Shown piece after piece: positions 1-7,709 of a DNA stretch of 48,456 nucleotides. The notes under the pieces were generated by a model. The model was not told the DNA's origin. It made no database searches and saw nothing but the letters and a program-made list of their open reading frames with translations. Source of the DNA: Candidatus Sabulitectum sp. (GTDB lineage Bacteria; Fermentibacterota; Fermentibacteria; Fermentibacterales; JCC-6). A program made the translations under genes and the position numbers. How positions within the stretch are numbered: the first letter of the stretch is position 1; each line of letters starts with the position of its first letter. The stretch is taken from contig JAGLDY010000023.1 in assembly GCA_023145375.1 (NCBI GenBank), positions 1 to 48,456 on the forward strand. Direction: 5' to 3'.

Positions 1-102
1 ACGGGAACTGGATCGGAGTCAAAGGTTACTCTGAATCCTGAAACAGATCAGAAATTGCCCCGGAGCGGGGACACCAGAGTGGTGGTTATTGCTGAAAGGT
101 AG
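1..102 (+). CDS. C-terminal end of a probable TrkA/RCK-type potassium transport protein (partial)
   Basis: Frame 1 is open from the window edge to a TAG at 100-102, giving 33 residues. The tail has the pattern (V)T-L-N-P-x-x-D-x-x-L-x-x-x-G-D-x-x-V-V-V-I-A-E. This resembles the last two strands of the RCK_C (TrkA_C) domain, where NP..D..L..GD..VVIG is typical of potassium channels and Trk regulators. The next gene starts 5 bases after the stop, so the two are probably co-transcribed. Assignment rests on a short motif only; the rest of the gene lies outside the window. Confidence 0.45.
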   Translation, partial: TGTGSESKVTLNPETDQKLPRSGDTRVVVIAER

Positions 103-106
103 GGAA

Positions 107-829
107 ATGAAAGGATCCGGATTTGTTAATGCCCTGGGGTTCATAACGGGAACTGTTTTCATGTTGCTGGGAATTGCTCTTGCTATTGGCGGGCCAATAC
201 TCACATCCTCTCTTGATTCAGCACTCCAGGAATCGTCCATGGGGATAAGAACTGCCGGTGAAGCCATAAGGACGGCAACCGAAGGGGTCTCCAATTCCAC
301 AGGAATGATCGAAGAGGTCAGGCTTTCCCTTGAAAGCTCTTCAGAGATAGTTTCCGGTACAGGAGTGGTTCTTCAGCAGACCGTATCTATTCTTGAGGAA
401 CTGAGGATAATTCTTCCTGCACTTGCAAGCGATATGGCGTCCATGCCTCAAATGCTGAGAGGCTTGATGCCTGCAAATCATTTTGATGAGGTTGCTGAAA
501 GAGCAGAGACGGTTTCAACGGAGCTTGGGTTCCTGAATACACAGTTGGAAGATCTTGCGGGAGAAGTCTCTGAAGCTGGAGAATCAATCGGAGACGTGGC
601 CGCTTCTGTGGAAGCCCTGGAGGAGGACCTTCTTTCCGCGGAAGGATCGTTCAGTGATGCCGCTGACAAAATGGATCAGGTTGCTATTGCTCTGGAGAAC
701 GGCTCCTATGCAGGCTTTATTTCAGTTTCATCTGCTGCCCTGGGGGTCCTGCTTTTCCTTGCGGGGCTTTACCAGATATCCACAGGTATGATGATAAGGA
801 AACTTGAGAAGGGGCAGGCTCTTAAATGA
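107..829 (+). CDS. Membrane-anchored coiled-coil protein of unknown function
   Basis: 240 residues. I chose the ATG at 107 because an AAAGGTAGGG ribosome site precedes it; a TTG at 89 is the only longer alternative. A hydrophobic segment at about residues 5-28 and a second at about 205-225 bracket a long region rich in Ser, Glu, Ala and Leu. That middle region looks like an extracytoplasmic helical coiled coil, comparable in texture to the middle of methyl-accepting or phage-tail-like proteins. The C-terminus (RKLEKGQ) is basic and probably cytoplasmic. No catalytic motif is visible. It lies between a probable potassium channel and another small membrane protein, overlapping the latter as ATGA, so a role linked to that channel is possible but unproven. 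Confidence 0.75.
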   Translation: MKGSGFVNALGFITGTVFMLLGIALAIGGPILTSSLDSALQESSMGIRTAGEAIRTATEGVSNSTGMIEEVRLSLESSSEIVSGTGVVLQQTVSILEELRIILPALASDMASMPQMLRGLMPANHFDEVAERAETVSTELGFLNTQLEDLAGEVSEAGESIGDVAASVEALEEDLLSAEGSFSDAADKMDQVAIALENGSYAGFISVSSAALGVLLFLAGLYQISTGMMIRKLEKGQALK

Positions 830-1332
830 GAATTTCCTCACTCCTTCTTGCTCTTCTGACAATCCCGCTAATAGCGGGCTCATTCACTCTTTTATCAGAT
901 ACCCTGGATATGAATATAGGAACATACCGTTCAATTAAATTCAGAATTACTCCTGAAATGGTGGATAGCACGTACATTTCCGGAGAGTTCTTCACGGAAC
1001 CCATTCCTACAAAGCTTGAATTCATTCTTGTTACAGAGCTGGATTACATAAGGGGCTGGGAAGGCCGGGGAGAGATTGACACCCTTGGTGTTTTTTACTC
1101 TGAAAATGGAGATCTGGAAATGGAAGTTCCAGATTTCGGAGATTTTGTTCTTATCGTCAGTAACAGGGGCAATACCAGTCCGGTTACGCTTGTGGCAGAG
1201 CTTTCAGTATCATACAAAGGTTCAGGAGTAACCTATGACTCTTTGCCATTCGGCATGACACTTCTTATGACCGTCCTTGCCGTGGGGGTGGTTCTTGCGG
1301 CTGTGCTGCTTACTATTAAAAGAATGTCCTGA
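826..1332 (+). CDS. Small secreted/anchored beta-sandwich-like membrane protein
   Basis: 168 residues. Its ATG overlaps the upstream stop by 4 bases (ATGA). An N-terminal signal sequence or helix at 4-20 is followed by about 115 extracytoplasmic residues with strand-like alternation, then a hydrophobic helix at about 143-163 and a short basic tail (TIKRMS). The order signal peptide, compact beta domain with an F-V-L-I-V-S-N-R-G strand, single C-terminal helix resembles the topology of GOLD/emp24-like proteins. I cannot show homology, so the function is unknown. It probably forms a unit with the two preceding genes. Confidence 0.7.
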   Translation: MRISSLLLALLTIPLIAGSFTLLSDTLDMNIGTYRSIKFRITPEMVDSTYISGEFFTEPIPTKLEFILVTELDYIRGWEGRGEIDTLGVFYSENGDLEMEVPDFGDFVLIVSNRGNTSPVTLVAELSVSYKGSGVTYDSLPFGMTLLMTVLAVGVVLAAVLLTIKRMS

Positions 1333-1372
1333 TGGTTGGCTAACTTAATATATTCACGGGAAAGGAGATCCC

Positions 1373-1831
1373 ATGTTTATTTCTACCAGAAGCAGATACG
1401 GACTTAGAGCCCTGGTTCAGCTTGCCAGAAATGGACAGGGCAGTCCCATGAGTCTCTCCGGAATAGCAACAGAGGAAGAGATACCCATAAGATATCTTGA
1501 GCAGATATTCGGAAGGCTTCGAACCGCTGATTTTGTTCGTGGTCGCCGTGGCCCTGGTGGTGGCTATGTTCTGAGCAGAGAAGCTTCGGAGATATCCCTG
1601 CTTGATGTTATTAGAGTTCTTGAAACTGAATTCTTTCACACAAATTGCAGTCTTCAATGTCCTGACTTTCTTGAACAGAAGAATGATGCAGGGAACAAGA
1701 TTTCCGGTTGTACCAGAGAGGACAAGTGTCCCACAAAAAAACTCTGGACTGATATAAAGCTATTGTGTGAAACCTATCTTGTGAAGAATACACTTGCCGA
1801 TCTGTCCAGTGGATCGCTTGAAATGGAGTGA
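1373..1831 (+). CDS. Rrf2-family transcriptional regulator (IscR-like)
   Basis: 152 residues starting after AAAGGAGAT. The N-terminal winged helix (S-T-R-S-R-Y-G-L-R-A-L, then P-I-R-Y-L-E-Q-I-F-x-R-L, then R-G-x-x-G-G-Y-x-L) is the Rrf2 signature. Cysteines at 92, 96, 113 and 119 (plus 132) sit in the C-terminal half, where family members bind a [2Fe-2S] cluster. It lies directly upstream of iscU and iscS, 7 bases from the iscU start. By analogy with IscR it probably senses Fe-S status and controls this operon. The exact ligand set differs from E. coli IscR, so cluster binding is inferred. Confidence 0.9.
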   Translation: MFISTRSRYGLRALVQLARNGQGSPMSLSGIATEEEIPIRYLEQIFGRLRTADFVRGRRGPGGGYVLSREASEISLLDVIRVLETEFFHTNCSLQCPDFLEQKNDAGNKISGCTREDKCPTKKLWTDIKLLCETYLVKNTLADLSSGSLEME

Positions 1832-1838
1832 TTTTTTA

Positions 1839-2366
1839 ATGTGGCAATATTCTGAAATACTCATGGATCATTTTATGAATCCGAGAAATGTAGGTAGTCT
1901 GGATGCCCCGGACGGCCATTCAGAGGTTGGATCTCCCCAGTGCGGAGATGCCATGTACCTTGATATAGATATTGATGACGAGGGCAGGATCAGTGACATA
2001 GCGTTCAAGACCTTTGGATGTGCAGGAGCAATTGCCAGCGCTTCAGCTCTTACAGAGATGTCCCGTGGTCTTCCTGTTGAAGATGCTTTGAAGATCAGAA
2101 ACAGCCAGATAGCTGAATATCTGGGAGGAATGCCCCCGGAGAAGTTCCACTGTTCGGTGATGGGTCATCAGGCCTTGAAGGCAGCTGTGGACAACTTTAA
2201 CGCAAAATGTGATGAGATTAGCGCCATTCTAAATGATGAGGGGATAGCACCTCTTCTGGTACGACCGGGAAGAGTGCGTCTGAAAGCAGGGGATGATGCT
2301 GAAAAAGCAGCAAATATCCTCAGCGAAAAGATAGAAAGAAAGGTATTGATAGAGGTTGAACAATGA
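1839..2366 (+). CDS. iscU: Fe-S cluster assembly scaffold IscU/NifU-type, with C-terminal extension
   Basis: 175 residues. The start at 1839 gives M-W-Q-Y-S-E-I-L-M-D-H-F, the usual IscU beginning; an upstream ATG at 1794 would add 15 residues inside the regulator gene. The three scaffold cysteines are present in S-P-Q-C-G-D, T-F-G-C-A-G-A and K-F-H-C-S-V. The protein builds transient [2Fe-2S]/[4Fe-4S] clusters using sulfur from the adjacent cysteine desulfurase. IscU is normally about 128 residues. Here about 45 extra C-terminal residues (from about 130, ending in I-E-R-K-V-L-I-E-V-E-Q) are unlike the NifU thioredoxin-like domain and carry no cysteine. The stop overlaps iscS as ATGA. Confidence 0.93.
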   Translation: MWQYSEILMDHFMNPRNVGSLDAPDGHSEVGSPQCGDAMYLDIDIDDEGRISDIAFKTFGCAGAIASASALTEMSRGLPVEDALKIRNSQIAEYLGGMPPEKFHCSVMGHQALKAAVDNFNAKCDEISAILNDEGIAPLLVRPGRVRLKAGDDAEKAANILSEKIERKVLIEVEQ

Positions 2367-3520
2367 ACGCTGTATATCTGGATAATGCTGCAACCACCAG
2401 GGTTGCTCCTGAGGTTCTGGAAGCGATCCTTCCATTTCTTAAAGAACAGTTCGGAAACCCTTCAAGCTTTCATTCCTTTGGCAGTTCCCACATGGAGGCA
2501 ATAGAAAAGGCAAGAGGCCAGGTTGCCCGGCTCCTGGGAGCAAAGTGTGAAGAGGTCTATTTCACCTCCGGTGGAACAGAGAGCGATAACCAGGCATTGC
2601 GAGGTGCAGTAAAGATAGATCCTTCAAGGAAAGGGATAGTCACCTCTGCCGTTGAGCACCCTGCAGTTCTTGAGACAGCCAGAGCCCTGGAAAAGGAAGG
2701 CTGTAAACTGGATATAGCCGGAGTCAACGAGAATGGAGAGCTTGATATCGAGAGCCTGAGGGCTCTGGTCAATAAGCAGACTGCAGTTGTCTCCATCATG
2801 GCTGCCAACAACGAGACAGGGGTAATAATGCCCCTGAAGGAAGCTGCGGGGATAGCACACGAAGCAGGAGCGCTTTTTCACACTGACGCGGTTCAGATGG
2901 TTGGGAAAAGTCCCATTGATGTTCATTCTCTTAGCATTGATATCCTCAGTCTTTCAGCGCACAAGTTTCACGGTCCCAAGGGCATCGGAGCTATTTACAT
3001 AAAAAAGGGAATTGAACTTCCCCCTATGCTCACCGGTGGTCATCAAGAGAAGGGCGCCAGGTCCGGTACTTACAATGCCCCGGGGATTGTTGGGCTTGGA
3101 AAGGCTGCTGAACTTGCCCTTACCCACCTGAAGGATACAGTTGCTCGAGAACGAACTCTCAGGGAAGAATTTGAGAAGCGTGTTCTCGAGAGTTGCCCAG
3201 GCGCTTTCGTGGTTGCAGAGAACGCTTCCAGACGCCTTCCTGGAACAGTTACCATTATTTTCAAAGGTATTGAAAGTGAGGCTGTTCTGACCCTGCTGGA
3301 CATGCAGGGTATCTATGCATCCTCCGGATCTGCATGCAGTACCGGCAGCAAGAACCCCAGCCATGTTCTCTATGCTATGGGTGTTGACTATACTTTAGCC
3401 AACAGTGCTCTCAGGTTCAGCCTGAGCAGGTACACAACAGATGAAGAAATAGACCGTACGGTTGAGCTTCTCTCCAGGGTTGTTGAGAGGCTGAGGAGGA
3501 TTTCTCCCTACGCTGAATGA
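2363..3520 (+). CDS. iscS: Cysteine desulfurase (IscS/NifS)
   Basis: 385 residues, full length. This PLP enzyme converts cysteine to alanine and hands persulfide sulfur to the scaffold IscU. Visible residues: L-D-N-A-A-T-T at the N-terminus, His99 in V-E-H-P-A-V, N-N-E-T-G at 149-153, H-T-D-A-V-Q near 175, the PLP lysine Lys201 in S-A-H-K-F-H-G-P-K-G, and catalytic Cys325 in S-S-G-S-A-C-S-T-G-S. The short loop around the cysteine fits the NifS/group I type. The start codon overlaps the iscU stop, so the pair is translationally coupled under the Rrf2 regulator. Confidence 0.96.
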   Translation: MNAVYLDNAATTRVAPEVLEAILPFLKEQFGNPSSFHSFGSSHMEAIEKARGQVARLLGAKCEEVYFTSGGTESDNQALRGAVKIDPSRKGIVTSAVEHPAVLETARALEKEGCKLDIAGVNENGELDIESLRALVNKQTAVVSIMAANNETGVIMPLKEAAGIAHEAGALFHTDAVQMVGKSPIDVHSLSIDILSLSAHKFHGPKGIGAIYIKKGIELPPMLTGGHQEKGARSGTYNAPGIVGLGKAAELALTHLKDTVARERTLREEFEKRVLESCPGAFVVAENASRRLPGTVTIIFKGIESEAVLTLLDMQGIYASSGSACSTGSKNPSHVLYAMGVDYTLANSALRFSLSRYTTDEEIDRTVELLSRVVERLRRISPYAE

Positions 3521-3540
3521 ATTGACAAGGAGGGTGAATT

Positions 3541-6303
3541 ATTTTTTCACTATTATCTGTCCTGATCGCTCTTCTTCCCATCCCCGGATTCCCCGGACCC
3601 GAAAGCAGTGCGGATTACTCCATGGAGATTTATCTCTCTCCTGACTCTTCCACAATTCGGGGATCTTTGGATATTGCTTTCTCCAGTGGTGTGCATTTTC
3701 CTGTAGACACTCTCTGGTTGCACCTCTATCCCAATGCGTATTCTGACCCCACAACCGCTTTCGGGCAGGATCTGGACGCTCAGGGCAGCTTCGGATTTCG
3801 CAGATCAGATGAATCGGACAAGGGTTGGATAGAGCTTTCGAACTGGACCATGGACGGGGAGCCTGTTACTATCCATGAAGATGGAACGCTGGGCTGGATC
3901 GTTCTCGACCATCCGCTTCACGGAGAGGATTCAGTTTTACTCTCTGGAGATTTTCTAGTAAAGGTGCCGAAGTTCTGGAGCAGAATGGGGCATCACGGAG
4001 ATACCTACCAGATTACCCAGTGGTATCCCAAGATGTGTGTTCTTGATACCCGGGGCTGGCACAGGTCCCGATACCATGCAGCAGGAGAGTTCTATAGCGA
4101 TTACGGTAACTATTCCGTGTCTATTGATGTTCCGTATGATTTTGTTACCGCAGCTACAGGTAGAGTGCTGGAAACCGAATTCAACCCGGATTCAACAAGG
4201 CGGATCGATCACTGGACAGCAGAAGGTGTTCATGACTTTGCCTGGTGTTCAAGTCCGGATTACACGGTTAGAGATCATGTCTTCAACTATCCTGACAGTG
4301 GTGGAACGGTAAGAGTTCACATGGTTCTTCTTGATGACGATGAAGATTACTGGGAAGACATTCCTGCGGCTGTTGATTCCACGCTGGCCTACTACGGAGA
4401 ATGGTACATGCCGTATCCGTACAACGATCTCTGGGTTGTTGATCCGGTTGTTTCCCAGGGCGGTGGGATGGAGTACCCGCAGTTTGTTTTTGCTTTTAAT
4501 GAAATTCCAATGACACGGACGCTGGAGATGGTCACCATTCACGAGGTGGGACATCAGTGGTTTTATGGCCTTTTAGGTAATAACGAAACTGATGAAGCGT
4601 GGCTGGACGAGGGCATGAACACGTTCAGTGAGTTGCGTTACATGGAACGAATGCACGGGTTCAGAGGAAACATGACCACAACCCCGGGCTGGCTTCTCGA
4701 TATCAGCGACAGAGACCTGCAGGTATTGTCTTATGTCTCAGCGGCTCACAGCGACATTACACCGGTACTAAGCAGAGCCACAGATGCAGGCGACGGCAGT
4801 TATTCCACCGGTTATACTTACTACACAAAACCTGCACTTTTTATGTCCATGCTGCAGGTTCAGCTTGGCGAAGAACTTTTCAACGAGGTGATGTCAACTT
4901 ACTTTCAGAGGTTTGCCCTGCATCATCCCCATACAGAAGATTTCCAGGCGGTTGTTGAGGAGTTATCAGGAAGAAGCTGGCAGGTGGAGTTCGACTACTG
5001 GTTGCGTGACACCGGTTCTGCTGATGTAAGGCTCTCCGCCCTTCAGACAAACGAAGATTCTACCACGGTGATGCTTACAGGAGACTTCCCCCATGGTGTG
5101 CTTGTACCGCTGATCTTTGTAACTGATTCTGATACCCTGGAATTGCTTGTGGATGTATTTCCAGGCGAGGAAACCGTGGTTTCCGTTGAGGGAGAATGGG
5201 ACCAGGCGGTTGCAGATCCGCTCATGCGTCTTCCAGACTCTGCTCCCTGGAACAATACTCTACCTGTTAATTTTAAATTGAAACCTCTTATCCTGCCGAT
5301 ACCTCAGCCGGATCACTACAGCGTCTGGGCACTTCCACTTCCTGGATACGCAGACGGTTCCTGGAGAGCCAATGCCTTCTTTCTGGTAACACCTCTTCCT
5401 GTGGAGGCAGGTGGTCCTTTCACTCTGTCCTCACACATTTCCATACCCTTCAAGGAAGAATCCTCAGCTGCCTTCGGACTATCTCTCTCTGTTCCTCTTT
5501 CAAGGAGCTACGGAGAAGAAGATATTTTGAAAACAAGGTTTTTCTCCGGCTATGGATTAAACAGAGTAAGTGCTGCTTTTTCCCGGAACACGCACGGTCT
5601 ACTGGCGATAGATCCAAGAATTACTACTTCTTTTGGAATTGAACTTTTTTCAGTTTCCGATACTACGGTTTACGGTGGAGACAACATTCAAACGGGGACC
5701 TCAATGGAGATACAGTCCAGGCTTGGGCTCTCCAGGCGTTCTTTCAATCGTTCATTCACCGCGGGGATCAATTCCTTTTTCGACCCGGGACTGGGTGATA
5801 ATGCCTATGCCGGGTTGAGTTTAGATGCAGAGGTTAACCAGCGATTGTCTGGAGGCTTTGTTGCTTCCACCAGGGCAAATGCAGAGGGTGTTACCGAAAA
5901 CGCTCCAGTTCAACGAATGGTGAGGCCAGCAGGAGGACTCTTCCCGGAGAACTCCCTTGTAGATGCTGTTCTTTCGCCTGACGGCGTACTCAGTGCCCGG
6001 AACCACTATTTTGTAAGGACAGGTCCTGCCCTGCCGGGATACTGGAACCGTTTTCTCCGGGGGAAAGTGGGCTTTTCACTGGAACAGAGACTGAGCCTGA
6101 TAAAGATACCAATAGGTATATTCGCCGGAACCGGCTGGGTTGGAAGCAGTTTCGAGGAATTAACTAACGGTACACTTCTTTCCAATGCCGGTATTCTGGT
6201 AAATGTCGCAGTAGTTGAGGCCATCTTCCCTCTCTGGGTTTCCGACCCGGAAGAGGGTGAAGAGAACTGGGAGTTCCGCTGGCGGATCAGGATATTGTTC
6301 TAG
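3541..6303 (+). CDS. M1-family metallopeptidase fused to a C-terminal outer-membrane beta-barrel; probable ATT start
   Basis: About 920 residues. In-frame ATG 3622 lacks a ribosome site and would cut off a hydrophobic leader (F-S-L-L-S-V-L-I-A-L-L-P). AAGGAGG at 3527-3533 sits 7 bases before ATT 3541, with a TGA at 3535 blocking further extension, so an AUU start is the best reading. The peptidase part has the G-G-G-M-E-Y-P variant of the GAMEN motif. H-E-V-G-H is encoded from 4540, with the third zinc ligand Glu (W-L-D-E-G) at 4609, i.e. HEXXH-x18-E, typical of gluzincin aminopeptidases. The last 270-300 residues are not peptidase-like. They alternate amphipathic strands and end in F-R-W-R-I-R-I-L-F, an outer-membrane barrel ending. 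Its stop shares CTAG with the convergent gene. Confidence 0.88.
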   Translation: MFSLLSVLIALLPIPGFPGPESSADYSMEIYLSPDSSTIRGSLDIAFSSGVHFPVDTLWLHLYPNAYSDPTTAFGQDLDAQGSFGFRRSDESDKGWIELSNWTMDGEPVTIHEDGTLGWIVLDHPLHGEDSVLLSGDFLVKVPKFWSRMGHHGDTYQITQWYPKMCVLDTRGWHRSRYHAAGEFYSDYGNYSVSIDVPYDFVTAATGRVLETEFNPDSTRRIDHWTAEGVHDFAWCSSPDYTVRDHVFNYPDSGGTVRVHMVLLDDDEDYWEDIPAAVDSTLAYYGEWYMPYPYNDLWVVDPVVSQGGGMEYPQFVFAFNEIPMTRTLEMVTIHEVGHQWFYGLLGNNETDEAWLDEGMNTFSELRYMERMHGFRGNMTTTPGWLLDISDRDLQVLSYVSAAHSDITPVLSRATDAGDGSYSTGYTYYTKPALFMSMLQVQLGEELFNEVMSTYFQRFALHHPHTEDFQAVVEELSGRSWQVEFDYWLRDTGSADVRLSALQTNEDSTTVMLTGDFPHGVLVPLIFVTDSDTLELLVDVFPGEETVVSVEGEWDQAVADPLMRLPDSAPWNNTLPVNFKLKPLILPIPQPDHYSVWALPLPGYADGSWRANAFFLVTPLPVEAGGPFTLSSHISIPFKEESSAAFGLSLSVPLSRSYGEEDILKTRFFSGYGLNRVSAAFSRNTHGLLAIDPRITTSFGIELFSVSDTTVYGGDNIQTGTSMEIQSRLGLSRRSFNRSFTAGINSFFDPGLGDNAYAGLSLDAEVNQRLSGGFVASTRANAEGVTENAPVQRMVRPAGGLFPENSLVDAVLSPDGVLSARNHYFVRTGPALPGYWNRFLRGKVGFSLEQRLSLIKIPIGIFAGTGWVGSSFEELTNGTLLSNAGILVNVAVVEAIFPLWVSDPEEGEENWEFRWRIRILF

Positions 6304-7037
6304 AAACCACTGCCGGTCCAGCTGGCGCCGGCATACAGTTCGAAGTTTTCAAAATCGTTCAGCCCGATGTTCAAGCCACCGTTCAGAGCAAGGTTCTCAT
6401 CCAGCAGGTACTCTACCCCGGCCCCTGCTTTGAATACCGATGAAGTTGAGCCATTCAATCCAGTGTAAAGCAGTACATCGGAAGTAATGAAGCTTGATCC
6501 GCCGGCATTGAAATACATCACATCAGTGATCGTATCGTCGAAGGGGTTTCTTCCTCCGTTCAGTGCGTACTCTGCTGACATGGAAAGCCTGAAGTCCAGG
6601 AATGTCGTACTGGAAACTCCTCCCACTGCGATCTCAGAGCCTCTGTCACGGTACTCTTCTCCTGTTGGAAGAGTGAGTCTTCCGGTGAATTTAAGTGCTG
6701 TACCGCCTCTCGCTTTTTCGTAAAGCCATCCTCCGGAGAGAGTGATGTCTCCTATGACTGACCCGTCGTAGGGGCTGTCCACCGGTATCACTGGTACTAC
6801 GGCACCAACCTCAAAATCATCTGAAATACCCCAGCAGCCTTTCAGAGGAAGTCGAATGATAGAACCGTTATCCGTATCGACGTACTCGATGCTCATACCG
6901 GCTCTAAGTAGGCCGGTCTCAAGGATATCAGAGCTGGGGAGACCCGGCCATCCGGAAAAACCACTGGGGCCAATTGACCAGGAAGCGGAAAATGCTGCAA
7001 CCGTAGCCACCGTAAGTATCACTATTGATTTTCTCAT
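6300..7037 (-). CDS. Outer-membrane beta-barrel protein
   Basis: 245 residues. The start at 7037 follows CCGGAGG and gives M-R-K-S-I-V-I-L-T-V-A-T, a clear signal peptide with likely cleavage after S-A-S. The mature chain alternates hydrophobic/polar strands with short Gly/Asp turns (for example L-N-G-G-L-N-I-G-L-N-D) and ends G-S-G-F. This is the C-terminal aromatic expected for insertion by the BAM machinery. It may be a transporter-like or structural porin of 8-12 strands; no specific family is recognised. It is convergent with the M1-barrel gene, sharing stop bases, and divergent from the small membrane gene at 7123. Confidence 0.72.
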   Translation of the reverse strand: MRKSIVILTVATVAAFSASWSIGPSGFSGWPGLPSSDILETGLLRAGMSIEYVDTDNGSIIRLPLKGCWGISDDFEVGAVVPVIPVDSPYDGSVIGDITLSGGWLYEKARGGTALKFTGRLTLPTGEEYRDRGSEIAVGGVSSTTFLDFRLSMSAEYALNGGRNPFDDTITDVMYFNAGGSSFITSDVLLYTGLNGSTSSVFKAGAGVEYLLDENLALNGGLNIGLNDFENFELYAGASWTGSGF

Positions 7038-7122
7038 TATTCCTCCGGGGTTGACAATCACCGTTCCTATATGGAAATGTATAACCTGTGGGAATATAAA
7101 ATCTTGCTGAGGGGAGGGGATA

Positions 7123-7524
7123 ATGAGAGCAGGTGAGAAGTGGTTTCTGATCTCACTGGTTGTGTTTATTGCCGGTGGGGCGTTCACAGCTGTTAAAGCC
7201 ATGCCGGACATGACTGAAGGCGGATCAGAGAGTCAGCAAATTGAGGAGTTATCTCTTTACGACCTTCTTAAAGAGGAGATCAGGCCTTACCACTTCGGCA
7301 ACGTACCTTCGGAATCCTTTTCAGGAGATACCACTGTGCTGGTCGTTGATCTGGATTGCAACATGTTCAGTGAGGCTCAGGCGAATCTTCACGTTACCAG
7401 GATCCTTAGAAGTCTCGACTTTGATCACATCACTGTTCAGGAGAGAATGGCAGGTGGAATAGTATTCCGGGCGGAATTTCCGAATGATCAGCCGCTTCAA
7501 ATTCTCTTCAAAACCCCGCGATAA
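7123..7524 (+). CDS. Small single-pass membrane protein, unknown function
   Basis: 133 residues. The ATG follows GAGGGGAGGGG. One N-terminal transmembrane segment (about 6-25) precedes a compact domain with V-L-V-V-D-L-D-C-N-M-F followed by a basic helix and strands, resembling a small alpha/beta fold. No known family recognised. It sits alone, 186 bases before secDF, in the same direction, so it may be co-transcribed with secDF, but the gap is long enough for a separate promoter. Confidence 0.6.
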   Translation: MRAGEKWFLISLVVFIAGGAFTAVKAMPDMTEGGSESQQIEELSLYDLLKEEIRPYHFGNVPSESFSGDTTVLVVDLDCNMFSEAQANLHVTRILRSLDFDHITVQERMAGGIVFRAEFPNDQPLQILFKTPR

Positions 7525-7709
7525 AAAGGTCACTGCTGTAGCAGAATCCAGCTGAGGTGGTCAATCCTCTTGACTTTCTTTATCTTTCTTCACTTCTGAG
7601 AGGATGTATTGCGGGTAACTGCAAGGGTGTCCAACTGGTAGATAAATATGTAACTACTGTTGTAATAGATAATTAAGCGAACAGCCGATCAAAGGCGAAG
7701 GGGAACCCA

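Noticed and set aside
7050-7100. TTGACA at 7052 as a promoter for the gene at 7123
   Set aside because: No -10 box at 16-18 bases; the nearest TATA-like boxes are 10 or 24 bases away.
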